DNA from: Pimelobacter simplex
Lineage (GTDB): Bacteria; Actinomycetota; Actinomycetes; Propionibacteriales; Nocardioidaceae
DNA length: 64,000 nucleotides
Assembly (NCBI RefSeq): GCF_024662235.1
Contig: NZ_CP096277.1
Coordinates: 1 to 64,000, forward strand
Direction of reading: 5' to 3'
The notes beneath the pieces were generated by a model that did not search any database, was not told the origin of the DNA, and saw only the letters and a list, made by a program, of their open reading frames with translations. Each line of letters begins with the position of its first letter. The stretch's first letter is position 1. The translations under genes were made by a program, and so were the position numbers. Of this stretch, positions 40,256-46,974 are shown in pieces.

Positions 40256-40558
40256 ATGGCGGGCGGCGGTTACGGGCGCGGGGCAGGCATCCCCTTGAAG
40301 GATCGCGTGCGCGTCGACCACACCGACCAGAACTCAGCGCGGCCTCCCGCAGCTGCAGCTGGTCCCGAGCATCCCGGGCGTCACTGTTGGGTCAGCGTTC
40401 CCGTCGACGCATCGCAGCCTCGGCCAGGACTACTACTGGAATGGCGGCGAGCTGGGCACCTGTGGGAGGGCAGGGTCGTCTACGTCGCGCAGCTGCGCCC
40501 CGGCCGCTGGGCCACGGTCGAGGAGTGGATCCCGGCCGAGCTGCTCACCACCGAGTGA
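40256..40558 (+). CDS. Small protein, SOS-regulated candidate
   Basis: A 100-residue protein beginning MAGGGYGRGAGIPLKDRVRV. The second half (GLLLEWRRAGHLWEGRVVYV, then GRWATVEEWIPAELLTTE) has the spacing of a small beta-barrel. It is similar to the C-terminal two thirds of the next gene (GLILDWKREGRRWEALVVWH), so the two are paralogues. Start ATG at 40256 directly behind the LexA box. GTG of the second gene overlaps its stop. No function is known to me. A DNA-damage-induced role follows from the box, if it is used. Confidence 0.65.
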   Translation: MAGGGYGRGAGIPLKDRVRVDHTDQNSARPPAAAAGPEHPGRHCWVSVPVDASQPRPGLLLEWRRAGHLWEGRVVYVAQLRPGRWATVEEWIPAELLTTE

Positions 40559-40824
40559 GCGCCGACGTGTCCGCCAACCCGCCGAAGAACGACGCGTGGC
40601 GGCCGTACGGCGACGTGCGGTTCGTGCTGATCCGGAACACCGGCCGGCTCAAGCCGTCACGGGGTCTCATCCTCGACTGGAAGCGCGAAGGCCGGCGCTG
40701 GGAGGCCCTCGTGGTCTGGCACGACGACGCCGCGCTCAAGCCGGTCGTCAAGATGGACTGGCTGCGGATCGAGGACCCGATCCCGGTCCCGGTCGACCCG
40801 AACTGGACCGGTCCCGACCACTGA
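40555..40824 (+). CDS. Paralogue of the preceding small protein
   Basis: An 89-residue protein starting with GTG at 40555, overlapping the stop of the first gene (GTGA). RNTGRLKPSRGLILDWKREG and RRWEALVVWHDDAALKPVVK, then MDWLRIEDPIPVPVDP. It corresponds to the paralogous half of the neighbour and lacks its Gly-rich start. The two proteins probably form a heterodimer or act on the same target. The converging gene at 40838 begins 13 bases downstream. Confidence 0.6.
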   Translation: MSADVSANPPKNDAWRPYGDVRFVLIRNTGRLKPSRGLILDWKREGRRWEALVVWHDDAALKPVVKMDWLRIEDPIPVPVDPNWTGPDH

Positions 40825-40837
40825 CCCTTCGCGGCGT

Positions 40838-41200
40838 TCAGGACCGTGCAGCGAAGGAGTCGCGCAGGTTCTCGCCGCACTTGGGGCAGACGCCCACACG
40901 CTTCATCGTCTCCTCGTCGCGCAGCGTGCCCGGCTCCAGGTAGACGATCTCGCGCTGGGCGGCACGGCCATGGCGGTTGATCCGCTTTCGCGGGTTCGCC
41001 TGCTGCGTCCAGCCGACGTAGTGCCGGATCGCCGTGGCCGAGAGGAAGCCGTCCTGGTCCTGCTGAGGCGGGACGGCCGCGTACTCACTGCTCACCGACT
41101 TCACCACCTGCGGAGTCTCGTAGTGGAGCACGTAGACGTGTCCCTCGATCTCAGCCAGCGGCCGCCCGTGCTTGGCGACGACATCCTGTTCCCACGACAT
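40838..41200 (-). CDS. GIY-YIG-like nuclease with C-terminal zinc knuckle
   Basis: A 120-residue protein. Residues 20-85 show a GIY-YIG-like layout: GHVYVLHYETP (in place of GIY), AIRHYVGWTQQANPRKRINR (YVG, Arg) and H, then EIVYLEPGTLRDEETMKRVG with acidic residues. The C-terminus has VCPKCGENLRDS (two cysteines), half of a zinc site. Start ATG at 41200; a longer frame has no support. It is shorter than the GIY-YIG gene at 37882 and its nuclease activity is less certain because the first motif is degenerate. Confidence 0.6.
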   Translation of the reverse strand: MSWEQDVVAKHGRPLAEIEGHVYVLHYETPQVVKSVSSEYAAVPPQQDQDGFLSATAIRHYVGWTQQANPRKRINRHGRAAQREIVYLEPGTLRDEETMKRVGVCPKCGENLRDSFAARS

Positions 41201-41318
41201 GGCACTGAGTCTTGCAGCGGGATCCGACACACGTCCGTAGAACCGCGATGACCCGCTCCGCCGAGCTGAGACGCCGGCCGGAAGGACGGATCCAGGCAAC
41301 CTCGAGCGCATCGTCGGC

Positions 41319-41444
41319 TCAATCGGTGCGAGGTGCGTCGGCCCAGGTGAGCAGGTCGGGTGCTGCGTCCAAGACGCGCTCGACGCTGACGGTCCACATC
41401 CAGTCGACGCGGACAGCCGGCGGCCGGGTGGTCAGGGTGATCAT
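41319..41444 (-). CDS. Small protein (41 residues)
   Basis: A 41-residue protein MITLTTRPPAVRVDWMWTVS, then VERVLDAAPDLLTWADAPRTD. The excellent ribosome-binding sequence AGGAAGGAA directly before the ATG (41444) and codon use like its neighbours support translation. The upstream region has a DnaA-type box at 41576-41584. No known function. It might be a leader or small regulator of the DprA operon side, but it is transcribed separately. Confidence 0.4.
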   Translation of the reverse strand: MITLTTRPPAVRVDWMWTVSVERVLDAAPDLLTWADAPRTD

Positions 41445-41575
41445 GGGCGGTTCCTTCCTGTGACGTTCGGGCGGCTTGGGTTGGGTGCTGCTCCCGAGTG
41501 CGGTCCTGGTCGACGACGTCGACCGGGACCTAGGAACTCTCAGCAGAGTAGGTGCGGATCCCGACACGAATCGGG

Positions 41576-41584
41576 TTATCCACA
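41576..41584 (+). promoter_or_regulatory. DnaA-type box TTATCCACA
   Basis: A perfect match, between the small gene (start 41444) and the end of dprA (41601). With the perfect boxes at 14846 and 20151 it is the third exact DnaA box in an intergenic region of this element. Fifty bases to the left lies a poor relative of the bipartite box (GACCTA near 41526), which I did not count. Confidence 0.55.
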
Positions 41585-41600
41585 GGGGCCGCGAAGGCGG

Positions 41601-42617
41601 TCACCGACGCGGAGCGGCGGACGGTGAAGCGCCCGCGGGAACCGCCCGCGGGACGGACCGCACGGGACCGGGAACGAACGACTCGTCGACCAGGTCGGCC
41701 CGGGCGGCGTGTGTCATGACGTCGGTGATGACGTCTTGAGCGTTGGCGACCGCGCTGGCAGACCCGAGTCGGATCAGCTGGTTGACGCCGGTCGATGCCA
41801 CACTGCTGACGGGGCCGGGGACGCCCATGAGGGGCCGGTGCAGGTTGGTGGTCCAGTGGGCGGTGTTCATCGCGCCGCTGCGTACGGCTCCCTCGACGAC
41901 CACGGTGCCCTCGGCGAGGCCGGCGGTGATCCTGTTCCGTGCCAGGAAGCGGGTCCGGGTTGGTCCGGCGCCCGGGGGTGCTTCCGAGACGACCAGGCCG
42001 CGCTCGGCGATCGCTTCGAGCAGCTGGGCGTGCGCGGCCGGGTAGGGCCGGTCGACGCCGCCGGGCATGACCGCGATGGTCGGGCCACCCGCGAGGAGGG
42101 CGCCGCGGTGTGCGGCCTGGTCGACGCCGAACGCGGCGCCGCTGATGACGCTGTGGCCCATCGTCGCGAGGTCGCGGCCAAGTTCGGTGGCCTGTTCGGT
42201 GCCGTAGCTGGTGGCGGCTCGTGAGCCGACGACCGCGACGGCGTTGCCGGCAAGGTGGCGCAGGTCGTGCGATCCGAGGACCCACAGGCCGACCGGTTCA
42301 CCGCCGCGATCGTGGAGGGCGCCGGCGGCGCGGAGGGCGCCGAGCTGGGTGGGCCACTCGGCGTCGCCGGGGACGATGAAGCGGATGCCGCGGGCGGCTG
42401 CCTGCTCGAGCACCTGGGCGGGGTCGACGCGGCCGAGCTCCTGGGCGATCCCGAAGCCCCAGTGGGACTCGACCTCGGCCGCGGCCTCAAGGTAGCCGAG
42501 GACCTTGCCGGCGCCGAGCTCGCTGACCAGCCCGGTGACGCGGAGGTCGCCGGGCTCGATCGCCCGACTCAGGGTCACCCTCGCGAGCCGGTCGGCCTCG
42601 TCGACGTCGCCGCTCAT
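41601..42617 (-). CDS. dprA: DprA-like DNA-processing protein
   Basis: A 338-residue protein with the DprA Rossmann domain. The motifs are VGSRAATSYGTEQATELGRD, SGAAFGVDQAAHRGALLAGG, AVMPGGVDRPYPAAH, ERGLVVSEAPPGAGPTRTRF, NRITAGLAEGTVVVEGAVRSG and PGPVSS. The N-terminus lacks a full SAM-like domain. DprA binds single-stranded DNA and loads RecA; on mobile elements it is thought to help incoming single strands. Start ATG at 42617 overlaps the stop of the 54-residue gene. It is the last gene of the operon SSB, DUF4192, small protein, DprA, driven by box E. Confidence 0.88.
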   Translation of the reverse strand: MSGDVDEADRLARVTLSRAIEPGDLRVTGLVSELGAGKVLGYLEAAAEVESHWGFGIAQELGRVDPAQVLEQAAARGIRFIVPGDAEWPTQLGALRAAGALHDRGGEPVGLWVLGSHDLRHLAGNAVAVVGSRAATSYGTEQATELGRDLATMGHSVISGAAFGVDQAAHRGALLAGGPTIAVMPGGVDRPYPAAHAQLLEAIAERGLVVSEAPPGAGPTRTRFLARNRITAGLAEGTVVVEGAVRSGAMNTAHWTTNLHRPLMGVPGPVSSVASTGVNQLIRLGSASAVANAQDVITDVMTHAARADLVDESFVPGPVRSVPRAVPAGASPSAAPRR

Positions 42618-42778
42618 GCCTGGCCTCCCCACAGCAGCTCGAGGTCGGGTTCGTGGATGACGTCGAGGCGCTTGTCTGGGGCGTAGGCCGCGGGCTCGGG
42701 CACCACCAGGCGGCGCAGCTGGCGCTCAGTGGCGCTGGGCTGGGCCTGGGCGATCGGGTCGGCGTCGTCGTGGTTCAT
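42614..42778 (-). CDS. Small acidic protein before dprA
   Basis: A 54-residue protein (MNHDDADPIAQAQPSATERQ) with a perfect ribosome-binding site GAGGAGG before the ATG. LRRLVVPEPAAYAPDKRLDV ends in IHEPDLELLWGGQA. Its stop overlaps the dprA start (ATGA), so it serves at least as a translational link. It lies 13 bases after the DUF4192 gene. No family recognised. Confidence 0.55.
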   Translation of the reverse strand: MNHDDADPIAQAQPSATERQLRRLVVPEPAAYAPDKRLDVIHEPDLELLWGGQA

Positions 42779-42791
42779 TGCGGTTTCCTCC

Positions 42792-43820
42792 TCAGCGGCC
42801 CGGGGCGGGGCGGTCGGTGGCGGGCCGGGTGCCCGGTAGGTCGCGCTGCTGGCTCGGAGGCTGAGGAACGAAGGACTCGTCGAGCTCGCCGGCGAGGTCG
42901 CGCATCTGCGTCTGGTACCTCTCCCACTCGCGCGGGTGGATGCCGTTCTGCAGGGCAGAGGCGACGATGGCGGCCATGGAGTAGGGCCGGTCGGCGGGTA
43001 CCTGGTCCAGCGCGCACCAGGCCTTGGCACCGTCGCCGTGCAGCCAGCTGGCGAAGCCGAGCATGGAGGCCGGCGCCGCACGGACCTCGTCCGGCGCGCG
43101 GCGAGTGAGGTCGTTCCAGATCGCCATGTGAGAGGTGTGGTTCTCCCGGTTCATGTCCTCCCAGAGCGCGTCGCGGGTGCTGATCGTCTCCAGCGCGACG
43201 AGCATCCGGGCCCCGTCGACGTCGGAGAGCCGATTGCCGTCGGCATGGAACTGCTCGAGGCGGTCCAGTGCCCAGTCCTGCTCAACGGCGGGGCTGCTGG
43301 CGGTGGCTGCTGCTCGAGCTGCGGGGATCAGCTGGGCGATCGGCTCGCGGTCACCGACCATGGAGGCCGCCAGTGAGGCGCGGTTGGCCGCCGGCTGTGC
43401 GGCGCCGGTGAGCACCGTGGCGGCCGCGATCCGCTCGGCGGTCGCCTGCGTCTGCAGGCCGGTCTGGCCGGTGTTGAACTCGCGCCAGCGCTCGCCGTCG
43501 GACCACAGTCGGATGTGGGTGGTGATGCCCACGGTCTCGAGGCGGTTGGACAGGTGCTGGCTGGCCAGCTCGGCGCTGCGGCGGTCCTCGGTGAAGCAGA
43601 GGATGGCCAGCCGGGCTCCGGGGCGGGCGTGCCGGCCGTAGGGGCCACTGACGGCGTCCCAGACCGCCTCGCGGTCGGCGGCGGTCGTCGGGAGGTCGAC
43701 GCGGGTGATCGGCAGTCCGGGCCGGAACGGCACCAGAACGATCGACTCCTCGGGCTTGAAGCCCAGGACGTGCGGCACCGCGGCGAGCAGCTCGTCCGGG
43801 GACTGTACGACGAGATCCAT
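42792..43820 (-). CDS. DUF4192-domain protein
   Basis: A 342-residue protein of family DUF4192, frequent in actinobacterial chromosomes and plasmids but of unknown function. Typical motifs: VVQSPDELLAAVPHVLGFKP, EESIVLVPFRPGLPITRVDL, then the long helical domain with WALDRLEQFHADGNRLSDVD, MLVALETISTRDALWEDMNR and SMLGFASWLHGDGAKAWCAL. ATG at 43820 with AAGGAGGTT close upstream. Second gene after ssb, 21 bases away. Because it always sits here with SSB and DprA, a role in single-strand DNA metabolism is plausible. Confidence 0.82.
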   Translation of the reverse strand: MDLVVQSPDELLAAVPHVLGFKPEESIVLVPFRPGLPITRVDLPTTAADREAVWDAVSGPYGRHARPGARLAILCFTEDRRSAELASQHLSNRLETVGITTHIRLWSDGERWREFNTGQTGLQTQATAERIAAATVLTGAAQPAANRASLAASMVGDREPIAQLIPAARAAATASSPAVEQDWALDRLEQFHADGNRLSDVDGARMLVALETISTRDALWEDMNRENHTSHMAIWNDLTRRAPDEVRAAPASMLGFASWLHGDGAKAWCALDQVPADRPYSMAAIVASALQNGIHPREWERYQTQMRDLAGELDESFVPQPPSQQRDLPGTRPATDRPAPGR

Positions 43821-43841
43821 CGGAGCGAACCTCCTTACGGC

Positions 43842-44231
43842 TCAGCTGGCCTGGGCCGGGCGGGCGGTGCGCTCGATGCGCGCGGACACGTACTTGAGCG
43901 AGATACCGACCTCGCCGAAGCGGTTGTCGACGACCACGACGTCCTTGGTGCGCTTCTCGCCGGTCTCCTTGTCCGGCCAGCTCTCGGTGCGCTCGAGGCC
44001 GTGGACGAAGATCGGGTCGCCGGATCCGCAGCTGTCGTGCACGTGGCTGGCGGCCGAGCCGAAGATCTTCACGTTGTGCGCGGTGGGCTCGTCGTTGACC
44101 CACTCCCCCTCGTCGTTCTGCACACGCCGGTTGACCAAGACCCGGCAGCTGACGAACGGCTTGTTCTCGCGGGTGTAACGCAGCTCGGGAGCCTCGGCCA
44201 GGTTGCCGGCGAAGGTGACGGTGGTGGACAT
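43842..44231 (-). CDS. ssb: Single-stranded DNA-binding protein
   Basis: A 129-residue OB-fold SSB. TVTFAGNLAEAPELRYTREN, FVSCRVLVNRRV, WVNDEPTAHNVKIFGSAASH (the usual Trp and VxxxG region modified), GDPIFVHGLERTESWPD and GEVGISLKYV match the family. It lacks the long Gly/Pro linker and the acidic C-terminal tip (DDDIPF-type) of host SSB, so it should bind DNA but not recruit the usual partners. Start ATG at 44231 after GGAGG, which lies inside an inverted repeat (44242-44281). It is the first gene of the box E operon. Confidence 0.85.
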   Translation of the reverse strand: MSTTVTFAGNLAEAPELRYTRENKPFVSCRVLVNRRVQNDEGEWVNDEPTAHNVKIFGSAASHVHDSCGSGDPIFVHGLERTESWPDKETGEKRTKDVVVVDNRFGEVGISLKYVSARIERTARPAQAS

Positions 44232-44241
44232 GACTTCCTCC

Positions 44242-44281
44242 TAGGTGACGGCGAGACGGAAATCGGTCCCGCAGTCACCTA
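44242..44281. promoter_or_regulatory. Inverted repeat of the box half-site before ssb
   Basis: On the forward strand TAGGTGAC (44242-44249) and GTCACCTA (44274-44281) form a perfect 8-base inverted repeat separated by 24 bases. The second arm is the right half of box E, while the first arm touches the ssb ribosome-binding sequence (AGGAGG on the minus strand). It could be a double operator, or, if transcription starts upstream of it, an RNA hairpin that hides the ribosome-binding site. Confidence 0.55.
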
Positions 44282-44309
44282 GGTCCGTTCGGGGCCCGGC
44301 AGCGATCAC
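44274..44309 (-). promoter_or_regulatory. Bipartite transfer-regulon box E (ssb operon)
   Basis: Minus strand: GTGATCGC, exactly 20 bases, TAGGTGAC, a perfect copy of the consensus, 43 bases before the ssb ATG. The flanks (GGTGATCGC and TAGGTGACTG) extend the similarity to boxes C and G. Confidence 0.75.
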
Positions 44310-44380
44310 CTGGCCCGAACTTGTTTCGGATCCGCTCGAGCTCGCAGGGAGGCCAGGGCGCTCACCGCAGGGCACAAAGA

Positions 44381-44419
44381 AGCGCCCCGACCGGCTCTCG
44401 GGTACCGGATCGGGGCGCT
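44381..44419 (-). terminator. Rho-independent terminator after the RHH-like gene
   Basis: Stem AGCGCCCCGA at 44381-44390 pairs with TCGGGGCGCT at 44410-44419. The loop contains a second CCGG/CCGG pairing. Read on the minus strand the stem is followed by TCTTTG, a short T-rich tail. It lies 55 bases after the gene at 44475-44930 and separates it from box E and the ssb operon. Confidence 0.75.
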
Positions 44420-44474
44420 GGGAAAGGACGCTAGGCGCAGCCGCCGACACAACCGTGCCGACGGCCCCGGCCAG

Positions 44475-44930
44475 CTACGTAGCCGGACGGCGCCGCGGCG
44501 GCCGGTTGCTGAGCTTCTGCGGAGGTGGCGGCAGCTCGCGGCCAAGCCGGCGACGGGAGTCCTCGGCCGCGGCGATGACAGCCTCCTGGGCAAACGCAGA
44601 GCGCGCGAGCATCCGGCCGAGCTCCTGCCGATCGGCGACCAGGGCGTCCTCGACCGTCTCCATCGTCGAGGCCGGCAGGTCGTGCTTCTTGTTGAAGCTC
44701 TTGCGGGTCACGCTGACCAGCGCGGGATGGTTCTCGCCCGCGGCCGCGAGCTCGGCCCGCTTCTGGGGCGAGCGTCGGGCGTGCAGCTCGAGCGCCTGGG
44801 CGAGCCAGCCGACGAACGAACCAGGCGACTCAGGATCGGTGTCCAGGTCGGCGACATACGCCGACCGCGCGAGATCCCACACGCCGGGCTTCCAGTAGAT
44901 CCCGACCGGGATCGTGGTCTGGCTCGTCAC
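44475..44930 (-). CDS. Plasmid partition-type small DNA-binding protein candidate
   Basis: A 151-residue protein. PVGIYWKPGVWDLARSAYVA and ESPGSFVGWLAQALELHARR have the strand-helix-helix look of the C-terminal DNA-binding domain of actinobacterial plasmid ParB-like proteins, followed by a helical basic region and a Pro/Arg-rich tail (RELPPPPQKLSNRPPRRRPA). ATG at 44930. Single gene, bounded by a terminator downstream and a box-like half-site (44945-44980) upstream. It is divergent from the ParB-like gene at 45263. It is possibly a third partition component or a regulator. Confidence 0.55.
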   Translation of the reverse strand: MTSQTTIPVGIYWKPGVWDLARSAYVADLDTDPESPGSFVGWLAQALELHARRSPQKRAELAAAGENHPALVSVTRKSFNKKHDLPASTMETVEDALVADRQELGRMLARSAFAQEAVIAAAEDSRRRLGRELPPPPQKLSNRPPRRRPAT

Positions 44931-44944
44931 GCCACCACCACCTC

Positions 44945-44980
44945 AGCCACTCCCCTGCCCCACGGGCCGGGAGCGATCGC
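44945..44980 (-). promoter_or_regulatory. Half-conserved bipartite box (F)
   Basis: The distal half GCGATCGC (44973-44980, minus strand) with the GC-rich neighbour is identical to box D over 15 bases (GGGCCGGGAGCGATC forward). The proximal half, expected 20 bases away, reads GAGTGGCT and does not match TAGGTGAC. It lies 43 bases before the ATG at 44930, like box E before ssb. Probably a decayed copy of the element. Confidence 0.4.
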
Positions 44981-45168
44981 CGACGAGCTGCAGCGGCTAA
45001 CACCAACGCCGCTGCATTCCCGGGCGGGGCCGCGTGCAGCCGTTCCCACTCTCGGCCGATTCCTTCCGTCCAGACAGCTACGAGGTGCAGCTGCGCCGCG
45101 CCGCCGCAGCGGAGTCCGCGCCCGGTGAGAGCAGGGGTTTTCCCCACCCTCGGGACGTGCCCACCTTT

Positions 45169-45187
45169 CCACAGGTTCGCCCTGTGG
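45169..45187. promoter_or_regulatory. Inverted repeat CCACAGG-N5-CCTGTGG
   Basis: A perfect 7-base inverted repeat, the mirror arrangement of the repeat at 7179-7197, in the 332-base gap between the divergent genes at 44930 and 45263. It overlaps TTTCCACA, a partial DnaA-like box. The rest of this gap holds the half-box at 44945 and an AT-rich 13-base motif at 45230-45242. From 44981 to 45168 I see nothing specific. Confidence 0.45.
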
Positions 45188-45229
45188 CCCGGTAGGTGTC
45201 GGCCCCCGTTGGGAGACTAGGTCATGTCA

Positions 45230-45242
45230 GTTCTTTCTATTC
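45230..45242 (-). promoter_or_regulatory. 13-base motif GAATAGAAAGAAC, copy 1
   Basis: GTTCTTTCTATTC on the forward strand, 21 bases before the ATG of the ParB-like gene. The exact 13-mer occurs a second time at 50663-50675 before the relaxase gene, in the opposite direction, and a partial copy (GAATAGAAACC) at 46916-46926 before the DUF932 gene. The AT-rich TATTCT within it could serve as -10 element of the parB-like gene. Confidence 0.5.
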
Positions 45243-45262
45243 TACTCATGGAGGACAGCAGC

Positions 45263-46858
45263 ATGACCGACACCATCCAGGCCACCGCCGACACCGCCGC
45301 CGACGAGGCCACCGAGGCCGTCCAGTCCGAGGAGTTCCTGCACCTCGACCCCGCCGCGATCATCATCGGCACCAACGTCCGCACCGACCTGCGACCCGAC
45401 CACAAGGAGTTCCGCAAGTCGATCAAGGAGCGCGGCGTGCTGGAAGCCGTCACGGTCTACCGCGACGAGGACGGGCAGTACGTCCTGCTGCGTGGCCAGC
45501 GGCGTACGGTGACCGCCGCCGAGGTCGGCACCCCCACCGGCCTGATCCCGGCCCGGGTCGTGCCCAAGCCCGCCGACGCCGACCGGATCGGTGACCAGAT
45601 GGTCGAGAACATCCATCGGGCCGGGATGCGCGAGGCCGAGATCGTCGCGGGCGTGGAGCAGCTGGCCCTGCTCGGCGTGAGCGCCGCGCAGATCGCCAAG
45701 CGCACCAGCATCGACCGCCCGACCGTGAACGCCGCTCTGGCCGTCACCAAGGCCGACCAGAGCCGCAACCGCCTCGACTCCGGCGACCTGACCTTGGAAG
45801 AGGCCGCGATCTTCGCCGAGTTCGAGCACGACCCCGCTGCCGTCGAGCGGCTGGAGAACGCCAAGCGGTGGCGGCGCTCGCTCGCCCACGAGGCCCAGCG
45901 GCTGCGCGACGAGGCCGCCGAACGCGAGGCCGACGCCGCCGAGGTCGAGCGCCTGCGCGCCGAGGGCCTGCCGGTCCTGACCGCCGAGGAGGTCGAGCAG
46001 GCCGACGAGGTGCTGCGCATCGAGCGGCTGGTCACCGAGGACGGCGAGCCGCTGGCCGAGGAGAAGTGGCCCAACGTCCCCGGCGCTCGCGTCCACGTCG
46101 TCAAGGAGTGGGTCTACCCCGAGGACGAGTACGACGAGGAGAGCGAGGACGGCAGCGACGAGGAGAGCGAGGACTACGAGCCCGCCGAGCCCTACCAGCA
46201 GTACGTGCCGGTCTGGGTCGTGACCGACCTCGCCGCCTCCGGTCTGCGGCGTCGCGGCGGCTCCGGCAGTAGCACCGCCGACAGCAGCGACGAGGGCGAG
46301 AACGAGGAGGAGGCCGAGGCGCAGCGCGAGCAGCAGCGCCAGGAGCGCCGCCGCGTGATCGCCAACAACAAGGCGTGGACCAGCGCGGAGACGGTGCGCC
46401 GCGAGTGGCTCGCCACGTTCGTCGCCCGCAAGACCGCCCCGAAGGGAGCCGAGGCCCTGATCTGCGAGGCCGTCGTCACCGGACACCACTCGCTGAGCAA
46501 GGCCATGGACCACCGCCACCCGATGCTCTTCACCCTGCTCGGGGTCGAGCGGCCGACCGGCTACTACGGCGCTGGCCACGACGAGTGCCGCAAGATCGCC
46601 ACCAAGGCGAGCACGCCGAAGACCGCGACCATGACCACGCTCGCGGCGGTCGTCTCTGCGTGGGAGGCGACGACCGGCAAGCACTCGTGGCGCAACCCGA
46701 CCGCGTGGGACGCCCGCGTGCTCGGCGCGCTCGTGGAGTGGGGCTACCAGCCCAGCGAGGTCGAGCGGATCCTCCTCGGCGAGGAGCAGCCGACGACCGA
46801 GGACGCCAGCGACGACGCCGACGACAACGCCCACGAGGCCAGCGACAGCGCCGCCTGA
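45263..46858 (+). CDS. ParB/Srx-type nuclease-fold DNA-binding protein
   Basis: A 531-residue protein. Start ATG at 45263 behind GGAGGA. The N-terminal ParB domain has LDPAAIIIGTNVRTDLRPDH, FRKSIKERGVLEAVTVYRDE, YVLLRGQRRTVTAAEVG and IGDQMVENIHRAGMREAEIV. An HTH follows (LLGVSAAQIAKRTSIDRPTV). The middle is a highly charged Glu/Asp/Arg coiled coil with an acidic run (EDGSDEESED). The C-terminal 150 residues (WTSAETVRREWLATFVARKT) are unrecognised. There is no ParA next to it, and the plasmid ParA at 8568 has its own partner. So it may be a KorB-like regulator or a second segregation factor. A terminator follows. Confidence 0.83.
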   Translation: MTDTIQATADTAADEATEAVQSEEFLHLDPAAIIIGTNVRTDLRPDHKEFRKSIKERGVLEAVTVYRDEDGQYVLLRGQRRTVTAAEVGTPTGLIPARVVPKPADADRIGDQMVENIHRAGMREAEIVAGVEQLALLGVSAAQIAKRTSIDRPTVNAALAVTKADQSRNRLDSGDLTLEEAAIFAEFEHDPAAVERLENAKRWRRSLAHEAQRLRDEAAEREADAAEVERLRAEGLPVLTAEEVEQADEVLRIERLVTEDGEPLAEEKWPNVPGARVHVVKEWVYPEDEYDEESEDGSDEESEDYEPAEPYQQYVPVWVVTDLAASGLRRRGGSGSSTADSSDEGENEEEAEAQREQQRQERRRVIANNKAWTSAETVRREWLATFVARKTAPKGAEALICEAVVTGHHSLSKAMDHRHPMLFTLLGVERPTGYYGAGHDECRKIATKASTPKTATMTTLAAVVSAWEATTGKHSWRNPTAWDARVLGALVEWGYQPSEVERILLGEEQPTTEDASDDADDNAHEASDSAA

Positions 46859-46880
46859 CCCGTCACCCCTCCCCCACCCG

Positions 46881-46910
46881 AGGGCGGTTCTCCCTGTGGA
46901 GAACCGCCCT
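46881..46910 (+). terminator. Terminator-like hairpin after the ParB-like gene
   Basis: Stem AGGGCGGTTCTCC (13 bases) pairs perfectly with GGAGAACCGCCCT, with loop CTGT. It starts 22 bases after the TGA at 46858. No T-run follows, but a perfect 13-base-pair GC-rich stem with a four-base loop right behind a gene is typical of actinobacterial terminators. Confidence 0.7.
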
Positions 46911-46931
46911 CAGTGGAATAGAAACCATAGA

Positions 46932-46946
46932 ATGAACTCAGTTCAT
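46932..46946. promoter_or_regulatory. Palindrome ATGAAC-TCA-GTTCAT
   Basis: A perfect 6-base inverted repeat with three-base spacer, 28 bases before the ATG of the DUF932 gene. It follows an AT-rich stretch (CCATAGAATG) in which TAGAAT may be the -10 element. A repressor bound here would block that promoter. It is a candidate operator for the ParB-like protein or another regulator of the element. Confidence 0.5.
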
Positions 46947-46974
46947 TTGATCCGCTACCCGGGAGGACCCCGAC

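Noticed and set aside
41526..41560. Possible eleventh copy of the bipartite box near 41526
   Set aside because: GACCTA and GCGGATC are at roughly the right distance but the halves match at too few positions.
45242..46834. Minus-strand frame opposite the ParB-like gene
   Set aside because: Antisense shadow consisting of Gly/Val/Leu/Asp runs; the plus frame has ParB motifs and a ribosome-binding site.
46892..46900. TTCTCCACA-like DnaA box after the ParB-like gene
   Set aside because: The bases are part of the perfect terminator hairpin at 46881-46910, which explains the sequence better.
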